Positions 1 to 11,151 of a stretch of DNA of 64,000 nt are shown in pieces. Source of the DNA: Adiantum capillus-veneris (Eukaryota > Streptophyta > Polypodiopsida > Polypodiales > Pteridaceae); assembly GCA_014529385.2 (NCBI GenBank), contig CM043958.1, positions 92,348,435-92,412,434 of the forward strand, in the 5' to 3' direction. The first letter of the stretch is position 1, and each line of letters begins with the position of its first letter. Made by a program: the position numbers and the translations under genes. A model generated the notes under the pieces. It saw only the letters and a list, made by a program, of their open reading frames with translations, made no database searches and had not been told where the DNA came from.

Positions 1-19
1 TGAACCCAAACATATCCAG

Positions 20-979
20 ATGTCGGACACAGTGTTTCCCACACAAGTTCAACCTCACAAGAACTACAGGCCGTTAGCTATACCAAGTATCATTCGGGAA
101 GAGAGTGAGGGTAGGACATCTGAAAATGGACACACACCTTTCCTACTAGAGAGAATGTTTGGTGAGGGAATGCCCGACCCCCTTGAGGAAGTGGAGATTC
201 CATCTTCACCATTCTCTTGTCAGGGTCCTACATCCCACAAGATGCCATTAAATGTTGCCAAATTGATGGATTTCATGTCTTCAGAAGTTAGAACCACCAT
301 CATGTCCAAACTATATAAAGACCCCGAGCTAGTCTCAGCTCTTCGAGCCTTCCTCAATGGAGAATTACAGGCCGGATTACCACAGTTTGCACATATGAAC
401 AAACCTGACTCGGTAATGAATGATGAGGAACATTTAGCACCACCATCTGACCTAGCGGGACATGAATCTGTAATTGAAGTACTCGTTAACAAGTTGGGGC
501 AATACTTTGAAGGTGATGAATCTAATGCTACTCTGCCAATCACTACTAAAGGATTAACTGTAAAGGGAGTCCTTGACGGTGGTGCGGGAGTCAGCATGGT
601 GACAAAGAGTTGTTGGGAGTCTATGGGCCGACCTCACCTTGAAGCCACAAGCGTAGTGGTAAAAATGGCTAATGGATCTATTGTTACGCCTATTGGAATG
701 CTAAAGGATCTCAGAATCAAGGTCTTGGGACACAAGGTAAGGCAAACTTTCATTGTTATGGATTTTTCCAAGCATCCTATGTCATTTGAGATGATCTTAG
801 GACGTCCATTCATGAGGGAAGCAAAAATGGTGCATGACTGGTCCAAAAACCACGTCTACTTACAGTTCCAAGACTCTGTCATTCGAGTTGTTCTTTTAAG
901 TGGTCGAACGCATCCTCTAGGAAATAAATTCATCATTGATAATCGATCAGACAGAACAATTCAGTCAGCTCCATTATAG
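20..979 (+). pseudogene. Ty3 gag C-terminal part plus first retropepsin-like domain
   Basis: 319 open codons. Residues 1 to about 150 are a low-complexity, charged stretch that I cannot assign beyond probable gag. Residues about 160-290 look like a retroviral-type aspartic protease: the active-site loop reads D-G-G-A-G-V-S (Asp codon 575-577), followed by the hydrophobic flap region and an I-L-G-R-P-F motif near residue 262, the usual second hydrophobic-glycine landmark. D-G-G instead of D-T/S-G occurs in plant Ty3 elements, but catalytic competence is doubtful. The frame stops with TAG at 977-979 and continues in the same frame beyond it, so this is the upstream part of one decayed polyprotein. 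Confidence 0.75.
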
Positions 980-2197
980 TATTGTTACACGTGTAATGAA
1001 GACACAGATATTGGGGAGAACTCTCCTTATATGGATATCCTACCCGGAATGGCTGAGTCAGACAATGTCGATTGGGTACACCTAGCGGCAACTATAGATA
1101 CATGGGGAGCTAGAGGAACAACCTGGGTAACACCAGATGGGGAAGAGATACCACACATTGCACCAGTAAACATGTTAGGTGTAGCGCATGTAACATCCAA
1201 TGATAAGAAAGAGGCACACCTACCTGAGAGTGAAACCGATGATTCCTCAAAGGCTTCAGGCCAATACACATCATAAATGGAATCTCAGGGAGAAATGGAT
1301 TCAGAACCTGAGGAAACATCGATTGAGCCAAGTATAGAAACTGAACACTCAAGGTCTAGTACGACCATCTATGGTAATTTATATGAGCGTGAAGAAGATA
1401 CAAGTGAAGACCTATCAAGCGAGTCGAGTTCAAACATTTACCAAAATCAAAACCTTAACAAGAAACAAAGGTCATATAAGAGACGATGATATCGAGCAAA
1501 TGTGAGAGCTAGGATAAACAAGGAAAGATCTACTGCAGAATGGCTTAGCTATCTAGGGGCATGTGATGCTCATCGAAAGCTAGTAGACAATTGGGGTGAA
1601 CATCTCCAGAGTGTCATGTGGTGCAGCCCGCAACCCATTGACCTAGCTCAATTGGAGGTTACAGAGCCGAAATTGAGTCGAACTATAAGAAGACGTCAAA
1701 ACCGAGAGTTAGCACAACAACAAAAGGAGGCAGAACTAAAAGAAAGGTCTCCGTCAGGACAAGAGCCTGCTGACTTACATACGGCTCCTGAACATTTTAA
1801 ATCTTATACCACGGGGGAGCAAAAGGTTGTGTATGCCAAAGCCCAACGAATACCTACCAATGGAAGCAGTGGAGTCTATGATGGTCCAGTGGTAGTTAAA
1901 GAGATAGAATTAGCAGAACCAGGTGAGGAGTCTAAACCAGTCTTTATTGCTCAAGACCTTACCGAAACTGAAGAGGCTGTACTTAAGGAGCTCCTCAAGG
2001 AATACAAGGATATCTTTGCTTGGACATATCATGACATGAAGGGCGTTCCACCTTCTGTGGTGCAACATACAATTCCCATGATCAACACTGCTAAACCCGT
2101 CCAGCAACGACCCTATCCAATGAATCCTAAGTACGCAAAAATTGTACAAGAGGAGATTGAAAAACTTATCCAATGTGGATTCATATACCCTATTTAG
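980..2197 (+). pseudogene. Ty3 polyprotein spacer between protease and reverse transcriptase
   Basis: Same frame as the flanking protease and RT, interrupted by stops at 1274-1276 and 1487-1489. The first part is acidic and Ser/Thr/Glu-rich. The last 230 codons (from 1502) contain a basic, glutamine-rich stretch and then the conserved approach to the RT, including the H-T-I-P-M and Y-P-M-N-P-K-Y pattern and the I-x-x-L-I-Q-C-G-F-I-Y-P-I stretch just before the RT. The TAG at 2195-2197 falls immediately before the conserved W-V-S-P-I-V of the RT. Confidence 0.65.
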
Positions 2198-2953
2198 CAC
2201 TTAGAATGGGTTTCTCCAATAGTCATTGTGCCAAAAAAGAATGGGAAACTAAGAGTGTGCATGGACCTCAAGAAAGTTAATGCAGCCACTAGGAGAGATC
2301 ATTATCCCTTGCCATATTCAGAACATGTGCTTGAAAGAGTTGCGGGGAAGGAAGCTTATAGCTTTTTAGATGGGTACTCTGGTTACAATCAAATCACAAT
2401 TGCATTAGAGGACCAAGCTAAAACTGCTTTTATCACAGAGTTTGGAGTGTTTGCATTTCGTGTTATGGCTTTTGGCTTAACAAATGCCCCTGCTACATTC
2501 CAACGATTAATAAACACTGCGTTTAAAGAATTTCTAAGGGAGTTTTGTGAAGCTTTCCTAGACGACCTTTGTGTTTATTCTTCTTGGGAGAAGCATTTGT
2601 TATATCTACGAAAAATATTTGAAAGGTGCAGATTTTATCGCATCTCATTGAACCCTTTCAAATGCCAATTTTGGGTTAAGCATGGAGTCATTCTAGGGCA
2701 TATAGTGTCCAAGAACGGGATATCCACAGATGAGAGTAAGATTAAAGCCATTGCCGATTTGCCACCACCTACGAACTATAAAGGAGTTCAAAGATTTATG
2801 GGCCATGTTGGTTATTATCGAAGGTTTATTTTAAACTTTGCCGAGATAGCGCGTCCATTGTACAAGCTTCTTATCGAGTTTCACTGGACGGAAGAATGTC
2901 ATCGATCTTATGAGTTTTTAAAGAAGGCCCTAACAAGTGCTCCAATCCTGTGA
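2198..2953 (+). pseudogene. Ty3 reverse transcriptase domain
   Basis: RNA-dependent DNA polymerase domain of the Ty3 polyprotein. Visible landmarks in order are V-P-K-K-N-G-K-L-R-V-C, the first catalytic Asp in F-L-D-G-Y-S-G-Y-N-Q-I, the A-F-G-L-T-N-A-P-A-T-F-Q block, the catalytic F-L-D-D (2555-2566), and the thumb/connection region with L-G-H-I-V-S and Y-Y-R-R-F-I. All active-site Asp residues are kept even though the reading frame is closed by stops at both ends (2195-2197 and 2951-2953). The frame is shared with the protease and RNase H. Confidence 0.92.
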
Positions 2954-3658
2954 ACACCTGATTGGAATGTACCTTTTCATGTGCATATTGATGCATCAAA
3001 TTTTGCTATTGGGTGTGTTCTAACTCAACCAGGAGAACATAAATTGGACTACCCTATTAGCTTTGCAAGTCGCCAATTAAATGATGCCGAGATGAACTAC
3101 ACTACTACAGAGCGCGAAGGTCTAGCTATGATTTACGCAGTAAAGAAATTTCGCTATTACCTTCTTGCTACCAAGTTTGTGTTTTATGTTGATCATCAAG
3201 CATTGCTATATTTGGTAAACAAGCCGTGTTCCACAGGTCGAATTACACGATGGTTGTTAATTCTTCTTGAGTTTGACTTCACCGTTGTTGTGAGGCCTGG
3301 GAGAAAACATGTCATGGCGGATCATTTATCTTGTATCCCTAATGGCGAAGCTCCTACGGGGGTTGATGATGAATTGCCTGATACTCCTTTGTTCATTGTT
3401 GAGACAATGCTTGAATGGAGTGAAAAGATTGTTAACTTCTTAGTTAATGGTTTTCCACCCAAAGAACTGCGAAAAGATATAGCTCGAAAATTAATCAAGG
3501 AATGCGAACCCTATTGCTTACTGGCTGGAACTCTTTATAAAAGAGGAAAAGATGATGTTCTTAGACGTTGTGCCCGCGAGGATGAGTATTTATATATTCT
3601 ACAAGAGGCACACATGGGCGTAGCTGGTGGTCACTTTTCAGGAAAGTTGACTGCCTGA
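2954..3658 (+). pseudogene. Ty3 RNase H domain and integrase zinc-binding region
   Basis: Begins in frame after the stop at 2951-2953. RNase H carboxylates are visible as H-I-D-A-S (first Asp), T-T-T-E-R-E-G-L (Glu), V-D-H-Q-A-L (Asp) and A-D-H-L-S (last Asp). After a linker rich in Asp and Pro, the integrase N-terminal zinc-binding region starts with the L-Y-K-R-G block and G-V-A-G-G-H-F-S-G-K. A TGA at 3656-3658 falls between the His part and the C-x-x-C part of that zinc finger. Confidence 0.88.
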
Positions 3659-4255
3659 AAGATCTTACAGTCAGGCTATTGGTGGCCCACTCTGTTTAAG
3701 GATGCATCACTTTTTGCAAAGGGATGTGATGAATGCCAACGCTTCAACAAGCCACAAAGAAGGGATAGGATGCCTCTACATCCCATCAAGGTAACCCAAC
3801 CATTTGAAAAGTGGGGCTTAGACTTTGTAGGACCGATTAGTCCGACTGCACGTAACACGCAATCGCGATATATCATTGTGGCTACCGACTATGTAACCAA
3901 ATGGGCTGAAGCAAAAGCAACACGAAAGGCGAATGCAAAAACAACAGCTAAGTTCCTCTTTGAGAACATTATCACACGTTTTGGATGCCCCTTTGAACTT
4001 GTGAGTGACAATGGAACTCATTTTATAAATGAAGTAATAAAATAACTCACATCAAACTTCATGATATCTCACCACAAGTCTACACCCTATTATCCCCAAG
4101 CAAATGGCCAAGCTGAGAGTACCAACAAAACTCTCATCTCCATTTTGACAAAGACAGTTGAGGCTCATCGCACTGATTGGGACCTAAAGCTTACATAAGC
4201 TTTATGGGCTTATCGTACTGCGTATAAAGTTGCTATTAATTGCACACCGTTTAAG
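3659..4255 (+). pseudogene. Ty3 integrase core (D,D-35-E)
   Basis: Continues in frame. The zinc-finger cysteines are in G-C-D-E-C-Q-R-F. The catalytic triad is complete: Asp in L-D-F-V-G-P (codon 3821-3823), Asp in S-D-N-G-T-H-F (4007-4009) and Glu in G-Q-A-E-S-T-N (4115-4117), giving 61 residues between the aspartates and 35 between Asp and Glu, the textbook spacing. Two TAA stops (4043-4045 and 4196-4198) break it. The A-Y-R-T-A-Y block follows at about 4207. Confidence 0.9.
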
Positions 4256-6046
4256 ATGGTGTATGGTCAAGAAGCAGTTATGCCATGGGAGTTTGTCATT
4301 CCTAGTCTTCGAGTAGCTTCTCAAGAAGGTTGGGATGGTAACCCCTTAGTGGAGCGATTATATATCCTGGAAAGGCTAGATGAAGAAAGGCAATTAGCTG
4401 TGCGAAATGCTTTAGTGGAAAAGGATAGGAGAAAGAAATGGTTTGATAGCCATTTAAAGGATAAAGACATCAAGGTTGGTGATAAAGTTCTTATGTACGG
4501 GGTACGTAATGAAAAGAAGAAATTGAAATACGCTGGTAAGGGACCATATCGACTGTGTGAAATTACCCCGCAAGGTACCATTCGTGTGGAGACTCTAGAT
4601 GGAGTTGAAACCATTGGATTCCTTAATGGGAGTAAATTCAAAAGATATTATGATCCTCTAAGCGAGGAAGAGTTGCAAGCCATCCATCAAAAGAAGGCTG
4701 CCAAGGAACAAGCAGAGCTTAAAAAAATCCAAGCAAGAGTTGAGGCTCGAGAACGACAACAACGTCTTATACGCCAACGAAAGGCTAATCTGGGAATCAC
4801 GCAAGCATTTTTCGAGGACACAGATGAAGACTCATTAGAATCTGAGCCACCCCTACGATACCCAATTGAGCTAAATAGCCCCTATGGGAAAGTACTATAC
4901 AATGCCTTATTAGATACGGGAGCTAAACACAATTTGTTATCCTATGGAGTTTGGTGTCAATTAGGGAAACCAACCCTATCGTCGAGTACGATGCAAGTCA
5001 AGGGCATTAATAAAAAGAAAACTGCTATTCTTGGAGTCCTTGAGACCCCTATTGTCTATGACAATGGAAGCATAGTGCAGAGGTTTCTAGTCATGCCCGC
5101 GGGAGCTATGGAAGGCAACGTAAACCTGGGACACACGTGGATGTTGGCAACCAAATGCACTATTGATTGGGATACTGGTAGTGTCACGACGCGACCACCG
5201 ACTCTTACCCCTATCATTCAAGCAAAGTCACCTACGTTGCAAACTCTAGCAAAGTTGAAGGATAGCCAACATTCACAAGCCAAGGTGGTTAACTCGTCTT
5301 TGCCGCCTACCCATGAATCTAGCACTTCAACACTTGTAGTTGCAGCAAGCAGTAATATTGCAAGTACTCAACCTGCACGAACTAAGAGTACATATCAATG
5401 GGTCCCCAAGGCCTTACTTCCAACTACCTCAACCCTCCCATCCATTCCAAGAAAAAATTTCCCGGGAAAACCAAGAGGGCGCCCTAGGAGAGTCAAGACC
5501 AAATCACGATGGATTCCAAAACAACTATTAAAAGCCCAAGGCTACTATGATGGAAATGAGAAAATTTGGGTACCTAAACGTAAAATGTGTCCTTCCCTAT
5601 GGACAACAAACCCATATGAGTCAAACAGTGTAACGCTAAAGCCAATGGCAGACCGTGGGAAGGGAAAGATCACAGAATGCTACACACCTAGTCCAGAGCT
5701 AGTTTGGGCTCCAAGGCAAAACCAATTTATTCCACCTAGCTCAGGAAGGGGGGAGTTCCATGAAGCTTCTAGCTCTTCATGTAATACATCCATAGAGATA
5801 AAAGCTTCTACACAGCCTCCATCTATAGTAGTGGACCTCCATGAAGCTACAAAAGAATCCACACCTCCCAGTGTTCAAAAATCACCTGATGAACCACTTC
5901 AAGTTCGATCCTGGGAGAGTACCTTACCACCCTTGCAACTTGACGAGGCACCTAGGGTAATAGAAAACTACTGGCAAAAATCCTCACCTATTACCAACTG
6001 GAACAATTGGTTTCAAAGGGTGACGACATCATTTCAAACGGTATGA
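4256..6046 (+). pseudogene. Integrase C-terminus fused to a second retropepsin-like domain and a W-x-P-rich tail
   Basis: 596 uninterrupted codons, the longest open piece of the element. Residues 1-140 finish integrase (M-V-Y-G-Q-E-A-V, then the G-D-K-V-L and G-P-Y-R-L GPY/F-type module). A coiled, Lys/Gln/Arg-rich linker follows at about 140-185. Residues about 195-310 look like another aspartic protease: A-L-L-D-T-G-A-K-H-N-L-L-S, with D-T-G at 4913-4921, a beta-rich middle and a C-terminal G-H-T-W-M. Residues about 375-490 carry repeated aromatic-Pro motifs (Q-W-V-P-K, R-W-I-P-K, I-W-V-P-K, V-W-A-P-R). No chromodomain. A related degenerate module lies at 22,270-23,697. The protease call rests on pattern only. 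Confidence 0.72.
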
Positions 6047-6053
6047 TCTACCC

Positions 6054-6067
6054 AAGGAAGGGGGGAG
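6054..6067 (+). other. Polypurine tract of Ty3 element I
   Basis: AAGGAAGGGGGGAG ends directly at TGTTTGTGG, a TG-type LTR start at 6068, and lies 8 bases after the end of the polyprotein ORF. This is the expected plus-strand primer site. Confidence 0.8.
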
Positions 6068-6250
6068 TGTTTGTGGACATCCCTCATTCACTTGCTTCCC
6101 TCTCAACCTTTCTCCCTGACCTCTTAATCTCCGATCTTAGGGAATGTATATATAAAGCCTTATACTCACAAAAACAAGATAAAAAAGTAAAAGAGCAAGA
6201 GCCATAACACAAATCATAAAAACAAATTATGCACAAGAACATGACCCTCG
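6068..6250 (+). repeat. Start of 3' LTR of Ty3 element I, with TATA box
   Basis: Begins with TG right after the polypurine tract. A clear TATA box (TATATATAAAG) lies at 6147-6157, about 80 bp in, consistent with a U3 promoter. I cannot place the LTR end because the 5' LTR is outside the window. Confidence 0.6.
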
Positions 6251-6292
6251 TAATATTTGCACTCTAGCCATCATCTATTTGCGTGTACAGAT

Positions 6293-6715
6293 ATGGCTAG
6301 TACGCTAGAGTCATCCACTCCTGCCTTGGGTGAGAGGTACCCTCGTTACTTTTCACAAATATTTCACATGGTCGTTCCAGTGCTTGCATGTGAATGGGAT
6401 TTGATAGGTATGCTAGCATGTGAGAGGAATTTTGAGGAGTTAGAATGGCTGATACGTCTCTTGACCACGTCTGATCCATACTTAGTAGAGAGCGTTTCTC
6501 CCATTGCACAAGCCTACCCTTTTGACCAAGATGACTATAGGCGTCTAGTGACCTTCTTAGTAAACATGGGCACCTATGATGAAGAAGAAAATTTACACGA
6601 CTACACGGATGGCACATATGGTCTCATGGATGATGACTTTGTTTATCTCGACGACGAGGATAGGGGTTTAGCCTTAGGGTTTCCCCCCAACCTCTACAAT
6701 ATCCTATTCCCTTGA
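6293..6715 (+). CDS. Small acidic ORF of unknown function
   Basis: 140 codons from an ATG at 6293, open to a stop at 6713-6715. I do not recognise it. The protein has a hydrophobic first half (V-V-P-V-L-A-C-E-W-D-L region) and a very acidic C-terminal third with runs of Asp and Glu. It starts about 225 bp after the Ty3 LTR start, so it may be inside a long LTR, in flanking DNA, or in another element. It may be fortuitous. Confidence 0.25.
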   Translation: MASTLESSTPALGERYPRYFSQIFHMVVPVLACEWDLIGMLACERNFEELEWLIRLLTTSDPYLVESVSPIAQAYPFDQDDYRRLVTFLVNMGTYDEEENLHDYTDGTYGLMDDDFVYLDDEDRGLALGFPPNLYNILFP

Positions 6716-8075
6716 CTCTCTAGGGGAGTGCAAATAATTAGGTTAGGGTTCCTTATGTTTTTTGTTGTGTTCAATAAGTGTTGGTACCTTTTCCCACTAA
6801 TGTGCCTCTTGGAGGTATTCCTTTTGTTTCCTAGTGTGTACATAAGCGTGTTGCTATTGATAGGATTTGGACCTTCATGGAATCTTTATCTCGACTCACT
6901 CTTCAAATCAAGCGCGACCATCGACACAAATAGGTGTTTCTTGTCCATTAGCATTGCCCCTTATCTTTTTTGCATCTATATTTGTCTGCTTTAATTGTGA
7001 TTGGTAGCCTAATATTCACCGCATTTTCTTAGTATCAAACATTTAATTCAATGTAATTTTTTGTCATAATCACTTGTCGAGGTTTAAAAATCAAGCAGTC
7101 CGACTAAGCTAGTTTGTCCAAGTTAGGTGTTAGAAATCTTCTCTTAATACCATGGGGAATGCCTTCCTAATAATTAATGGTTACTTAGGTTCTTAATCCA
7201 ATTTAGGCAGCATTGTGTGAAATGTACTAGGGCTTTCTAGTGGGCTTGACCCTATTGACCTTTAGCTTAAGTATTATGAAGGGAGTTTACTAGTGTGATG
7301 AGCCTGGGGAGGTGTATCAGTGTTATATGACCCCCCAAAGTTACAAAATTAAAATGCTGAAAATGAACAAACAAAAAATCAAAGTGCCACACTGTAAAAT
7401 CTTAAGCTGGAAGAGAAATCTCAGCTTGATTTGGTACTTCACTCACATGTATTGCCTATGGTACTAGAGCCCTAGAGGTTCCCAGTATGGGCGCTTTTAC
7501 TTGAAAAGCAAAAAACCCAAGGCATACAAAATAAGCACACACATCAAAATTGAATCATTGTGAAAAGACTTTGGGGGGTCAAAGAAAAAGTAATCAGTCA
7601 GGCGATGATTTCATGAGAAATTCCTTTTATGGTAGCTTAACTACAAGGTCTTCTAAATATAGCCTCTAGTCAGCCCTCGAACATGAATACTTGGCTCTCG
7701 CAATTAAACAACTTAATTGAGCACAGAAAATTAAGAAGCTTACCCATGGTATTAATATTTGATCTCTAGTGCCTTTCGATCGTCAAATTAGCGACCCCAG
7801 ACTTGTTTAATTTTTTACCTGTACATCTGTTTATGCATTTGATTACATTGCAATTTAATGTTCATTGCTGACAAATTGTTTGAAATTCTTTTACCAATCA
7901 ATTTGTCTACCTAAAACTGCATATGCTTTTTAATCACTTATGAGAATGCAATTACTGTGCCAATGTTGTTTGATTTTGCAGTGACTGAAGAAGGCTAAGG
8001 ACATTCATCTCAAATGCTCTTCCACCTCGACGAACGAGCTTCAACTCAATAGCTTCCGAGGACGGAATCTACATC
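6716..8075. other. AT-rich non-coding stretch between two LTR starts
   Basis: No ORF of interest. The sequence looks like LTR or flanking repeat DNA. The last 100 bases, ending in CGAGGACGG just before the next polypurine tract, resemble the 3' end of the internal region of another Ty3-like element (compare 29,910-29,942). Confidence 0.4.
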
Positions 8076-8742
8076 AGGAAGGGGGGCATGTTAACCCTCA
8101 CAGCTCACAGACACCCCATCACCTACGACGGACGTGTATTATGTATTTGGTAGAGTCAGGTACCGGGCTTGTCGGACCAATAGGAAAAGGGTAAGAGTGA
8201 TCGCCGATGAGAGGCGCACTCTAACCGGGACATTCAAGGGATTAGTTGGCTAAGCATGGGTGCCCAAGTGTGAATGGGGTGAGCTCATATAAAAGCCAAC
8301 TAAACCTAAAATTCACTCATTCTCTCATTTGTGCAATAGAAGAGTGCTCTTGCTCCATCTCCATCTCCATCTTCTTCTTCTTCACCTCCTTGTGTGTGTG
8401 TGTATGTGAGAGAGAGAGGGAGGGTGTGTGTGCGATCGAGCATTACGAAGGCACGACGGCGGCGAAGCGGTTGAGCGTGGCACGACTGCAGCTTCTTCTT
8501 CATCGCGGCGAGGAATCCACCACGAAGGCAAGCGTAGAGCGGTGAGTGACACACCCTTTGCTCTCTTGAGCTTGCTAGATTAGTCTTGTTGTGTGCTTGG
8601 AGCCATTTGTGGCTCGTACACGGTGTATCGGCAAGTCCCTTGCTTCGACAGTGCGGCAAGGAGCGCACACCCTACTTCTCTCTATCTCTCTTCTTCTCTC
8701 TACCTTCTCTTGATGTCTTTTCCTCTCTCTCTCTCTCTCTCT
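8076..8742 (+). repeat. Polypurine tract and LTR of a second Ty3-like element, cut by LINE copy A
   Basis: AGGAAGGGGGGCA at 8076-8088 is followed by TGTTAACCC (TG start at 8089). A TATA-like motif (ATATAAAAG) lies at 8287-8295. The LTR-like sequence continues through microsatellites to a short (CT)n tract at about 8718-8741, where LINE copy A begins. The coding ORFs in this stretch are not credible. The LTR end is not determined. Confidence 0.5.
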
Positions 8743-8833
8743 AAGACATAATTTTTCTGAGCAATGGAAGGCTTTGCTGTAACAACATCTCAGAATTGAA
8801 AAACTTTGTGTTTTTGTTGTCGACTTGAAGGCA

Positions 8834-9766
8834 ATGTCAGACAAAACTCGCAAGGGTGGAAAATCCACATTCGGCATGGAGAATGATGCAAAATCTCCAA
8901 GAAATTTGGATGCTAATCCAACCACATCGTCTACAACAACGGAAACAATGATCATGGCTTACTTGATCTCATTACAAGAAACCGTCAACAAGCAAGGTGA
9001 AGAGCTGTGTGCACTTGCAATGGAGAATGAAACTTTAAGAGTTCTTGTTGTGGAGAATGAGCACCTCAAAAAGGTTCTTGAAATGCAAACAACACGCTTG
9101 ATGCATTTTGAGAATGAAGTTCAAGAATGTGAGCGCTCTCTTGTGGACATAAATGTATTGAAAGAGTGCTTGAGCAAAGTTGAGAGTGATCATGTATTGA
9201 AAGAGGAAACGATAGATACAATACGACATGATGTATGTGAGATGAGAAATGCATCCAACTCCTGAGCTGATATATGTAAAAATAATGTGGTTTCTACATC
9301 TCCTATCATGCAAGCCCTTGTCCAAGCAAAGAATGTAGAGAATGTGGACACTCAAGAATTGCAAGAACAACAAAAACGCTCAAAGAACATCGTCATTTGT
9401 GGAATCAAGGAGAAAAGCATGGAAACACCCCAATCTCTTGCGGTTGCTATTGAAGAGTTTTTTGCTACATACTTTGGCATGTCTGGAATCATGGCCTATG
9501 GTGCACATCGAGTTGGAAAACAAGGAGTCCCTCGCTCGGAAGAAAGATGTATTGTATGTACCATGGCTGATGAGGTAAAGAGAAAGATCATCCTTGACAA
9601 TAGTTGGATCTACCTCAAAGGAACGGGTTATAATGTATATGAGGATCACACTCTTATGCAACAAAATGTACGTCGCAAATCATATGAGGAAAGAACCAAG
9701 AAGGTCAAGGTGTCATCTCAAGAAGAAAAGTCACTTGAGGAGGATGCAAGTCCACCCAACAAATAG
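8834..9766 (+). pseudogene. LINE copy A ORF1: coiled coil plus L1-like RNA-binding domain
   Basis: Starts at the ATG at 8834; one in-frame TGA at 9263-9265 and the natural TAG at 9764-9766. Residues about 35-140 form a heptad-rich coiled coil (repeated E-N-E-x-L patterns). The second half has the L1 ORF1 pattern: R-S-K-N-I-V-I-C-G-I-K-E, then A-H-R-V-G-K, then a C-T-M-A-D-E-V-K-R-K-I-I-L strand/helix and L-K-G-T-G-Y-N-V-Y-E-D. By analogy with L1 it would bind the element RNA as a multimer. A second partial copy lies at 15,775-16,005. Confidence 0.75.
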
Positions 9767-11151
9767 GGACACATGATCTATGAGACTAACTCACACTTGA
9801 AAATAAGCTTTTGGAATTGTAGCGGCTATCCATGGAATGCAGGAATTGGCATTGATGAGCTTACCATTGACTCCGACGTGATACTTCTTGTCAAAACATG
9901 GGAGCATGATGCGCAACAAATTCTTGGATTTGACAAATAGGATGTGCATTCTTTGATGTGGACAAAAAATGCAAAGCAATGTAGAGGCCAAGGAGGCACA
10001 ACATGTATGATAAAAAAGGGTTTGAAAGATGTTTCCATTGTCAAAGAAGATAAGTATAAATGCTACTTATGGCTGAAAATCAGCCCACCCAATGGTCAAG
10101 TCATGTTTGTGGTTGGTTGCTACATTCCTCACTATGACTCCAACTTTTATGCTCGCTTGGATATGGATAGAGATCAGCCTTTTGTTGAACTAGAGGAAGA
10201 CATTGCTCATTACAAGGACCAAGGTGAAGTCATTGTCTTTGGAGACATGAATGCTCGCACAAATACGTTACAACACAACACACAACAAGTCTACATGCCG
10301 CATGTCTCAAGAAGAATGGATGACTCATACATGTATAATCGAAGTTCTATTGATGCAAAAGAATTGGATCACTATGGAAAGTCACTTCTACATATGTGCA
10401 ATAGCACCAGAATGCTCATTGCAAATGGTGTCTTTGTGGAAAAGGCACCAATGACTTTACATGTAGAAAGCACAATGGTGATAGTGTGATCGACTATATA
10501 TTGTTTTCGGAAGCCACTCTAGAATGCATACAAAGCTTTACACTTGGTGAATGGAATCCGGAATCGGATCATAGGATGCTATGTATTGACCTCAAGTGTG
10601 CTAAAAGACCCGAGCATGTAGCCTACAATCATGATGTGAATCATTTGTACCTACATCAAGACTTCAAACGAGCACTTATGTATGTTGATATGGTGGACCA
10701 AATGTTAAGCATGATAGAGCATCAAGAGAGCCCAACATTAGAATGCAAGTGGAAAGTTTTCAAAGAAGTAATTTTCTCTTGTGCGAGGGAATGCTTTTTG
10801 GTGAAACACATGTCTTGCAAAAGATCTAAGAAGGGTAGCACCAAAGAGGAATGGTTCGACATGGAATGTAGTCAAGCCCGAAAATACTTGCTAAGGTTGG
10901 ATGCAAGCAAAGACAAGGAAGTTTACTTGGAATGTCCACACACATACAAAGCACTTGTTCAAAAAAAGAGGAGAAGGTGGGAAGTCAAAAAACAACTTCT
11001 TTTAGTGCAAGAGAAAGCACATGCATGTGGTAAGTTTTGGCAAAATCTAAAAGGCAAGCGTGTTGAGAGCTTTGGGGACTTGACTCTTGAGGAAATGTAT
11101 ATGCATTGCAAGAACCTCTATGAGCAACCAAATGTTGATAAGATGGAGTGA
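9767..11151 (+). pseudogene. LINE copy A ORF2 endonuclease and linker
   Basis: The apurinic-type endonuclease starts right after ORF1 in the same frame (S-F-W-N-C-S-G-Y near 9809). An in-frame TAG at 9938-9940 interrupts it; the same TAG occurs in copy C at 16,177-16,179. Catalytic landmarks are G-D-M-N-A-R-T-N and, after a frameshift near 10,430, N-P-E-S-D-H-R-M-L, the conserved SDH motif. The rest is the basic linker between endonuclease and RT. A TGA at 11,149-11,151 ends this piece; copy C reads on at the same place. Confidence 0.85.

Larger units (their letters stand above)
1..6250 (+). mobile_element. Ty3/gypsy LTR retrotransposon, internal region and start of 3' LTR (element I, decayed)
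   Basis: The order aspartic protease, reverse transcriptase, RNase H, integrase places this in the Ty3/gypsy superfamily. The 5' LTR and most of gag lie outside the window. From base 20 to 6046 all recognisable domains lie in a single frame. Eight stops interrupt it, at 977-979, 1274-1276, 1487-1489, 2195-2197, 2951-2953, 3656-3658, 4043-4045 and 4196-4198, and I see no frameshift. A polypurine tract at 6054-6067 is followed directly by TG, the expected start of a 3' LTR. No chromodomain follows integrase; a second retropepsin-like domain and a W-x-P-rich tail do. The end of the LTR is uncertain. Confidence 0.9.

Noticed and set aside
20-6046. In-frame stops of the Ty3 polyprotein as programmed recoding or RNA editing
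   Set aside because: Eight scattered stops, including within integrase, fit simple decay better; no evidence of recoding signals was seen.
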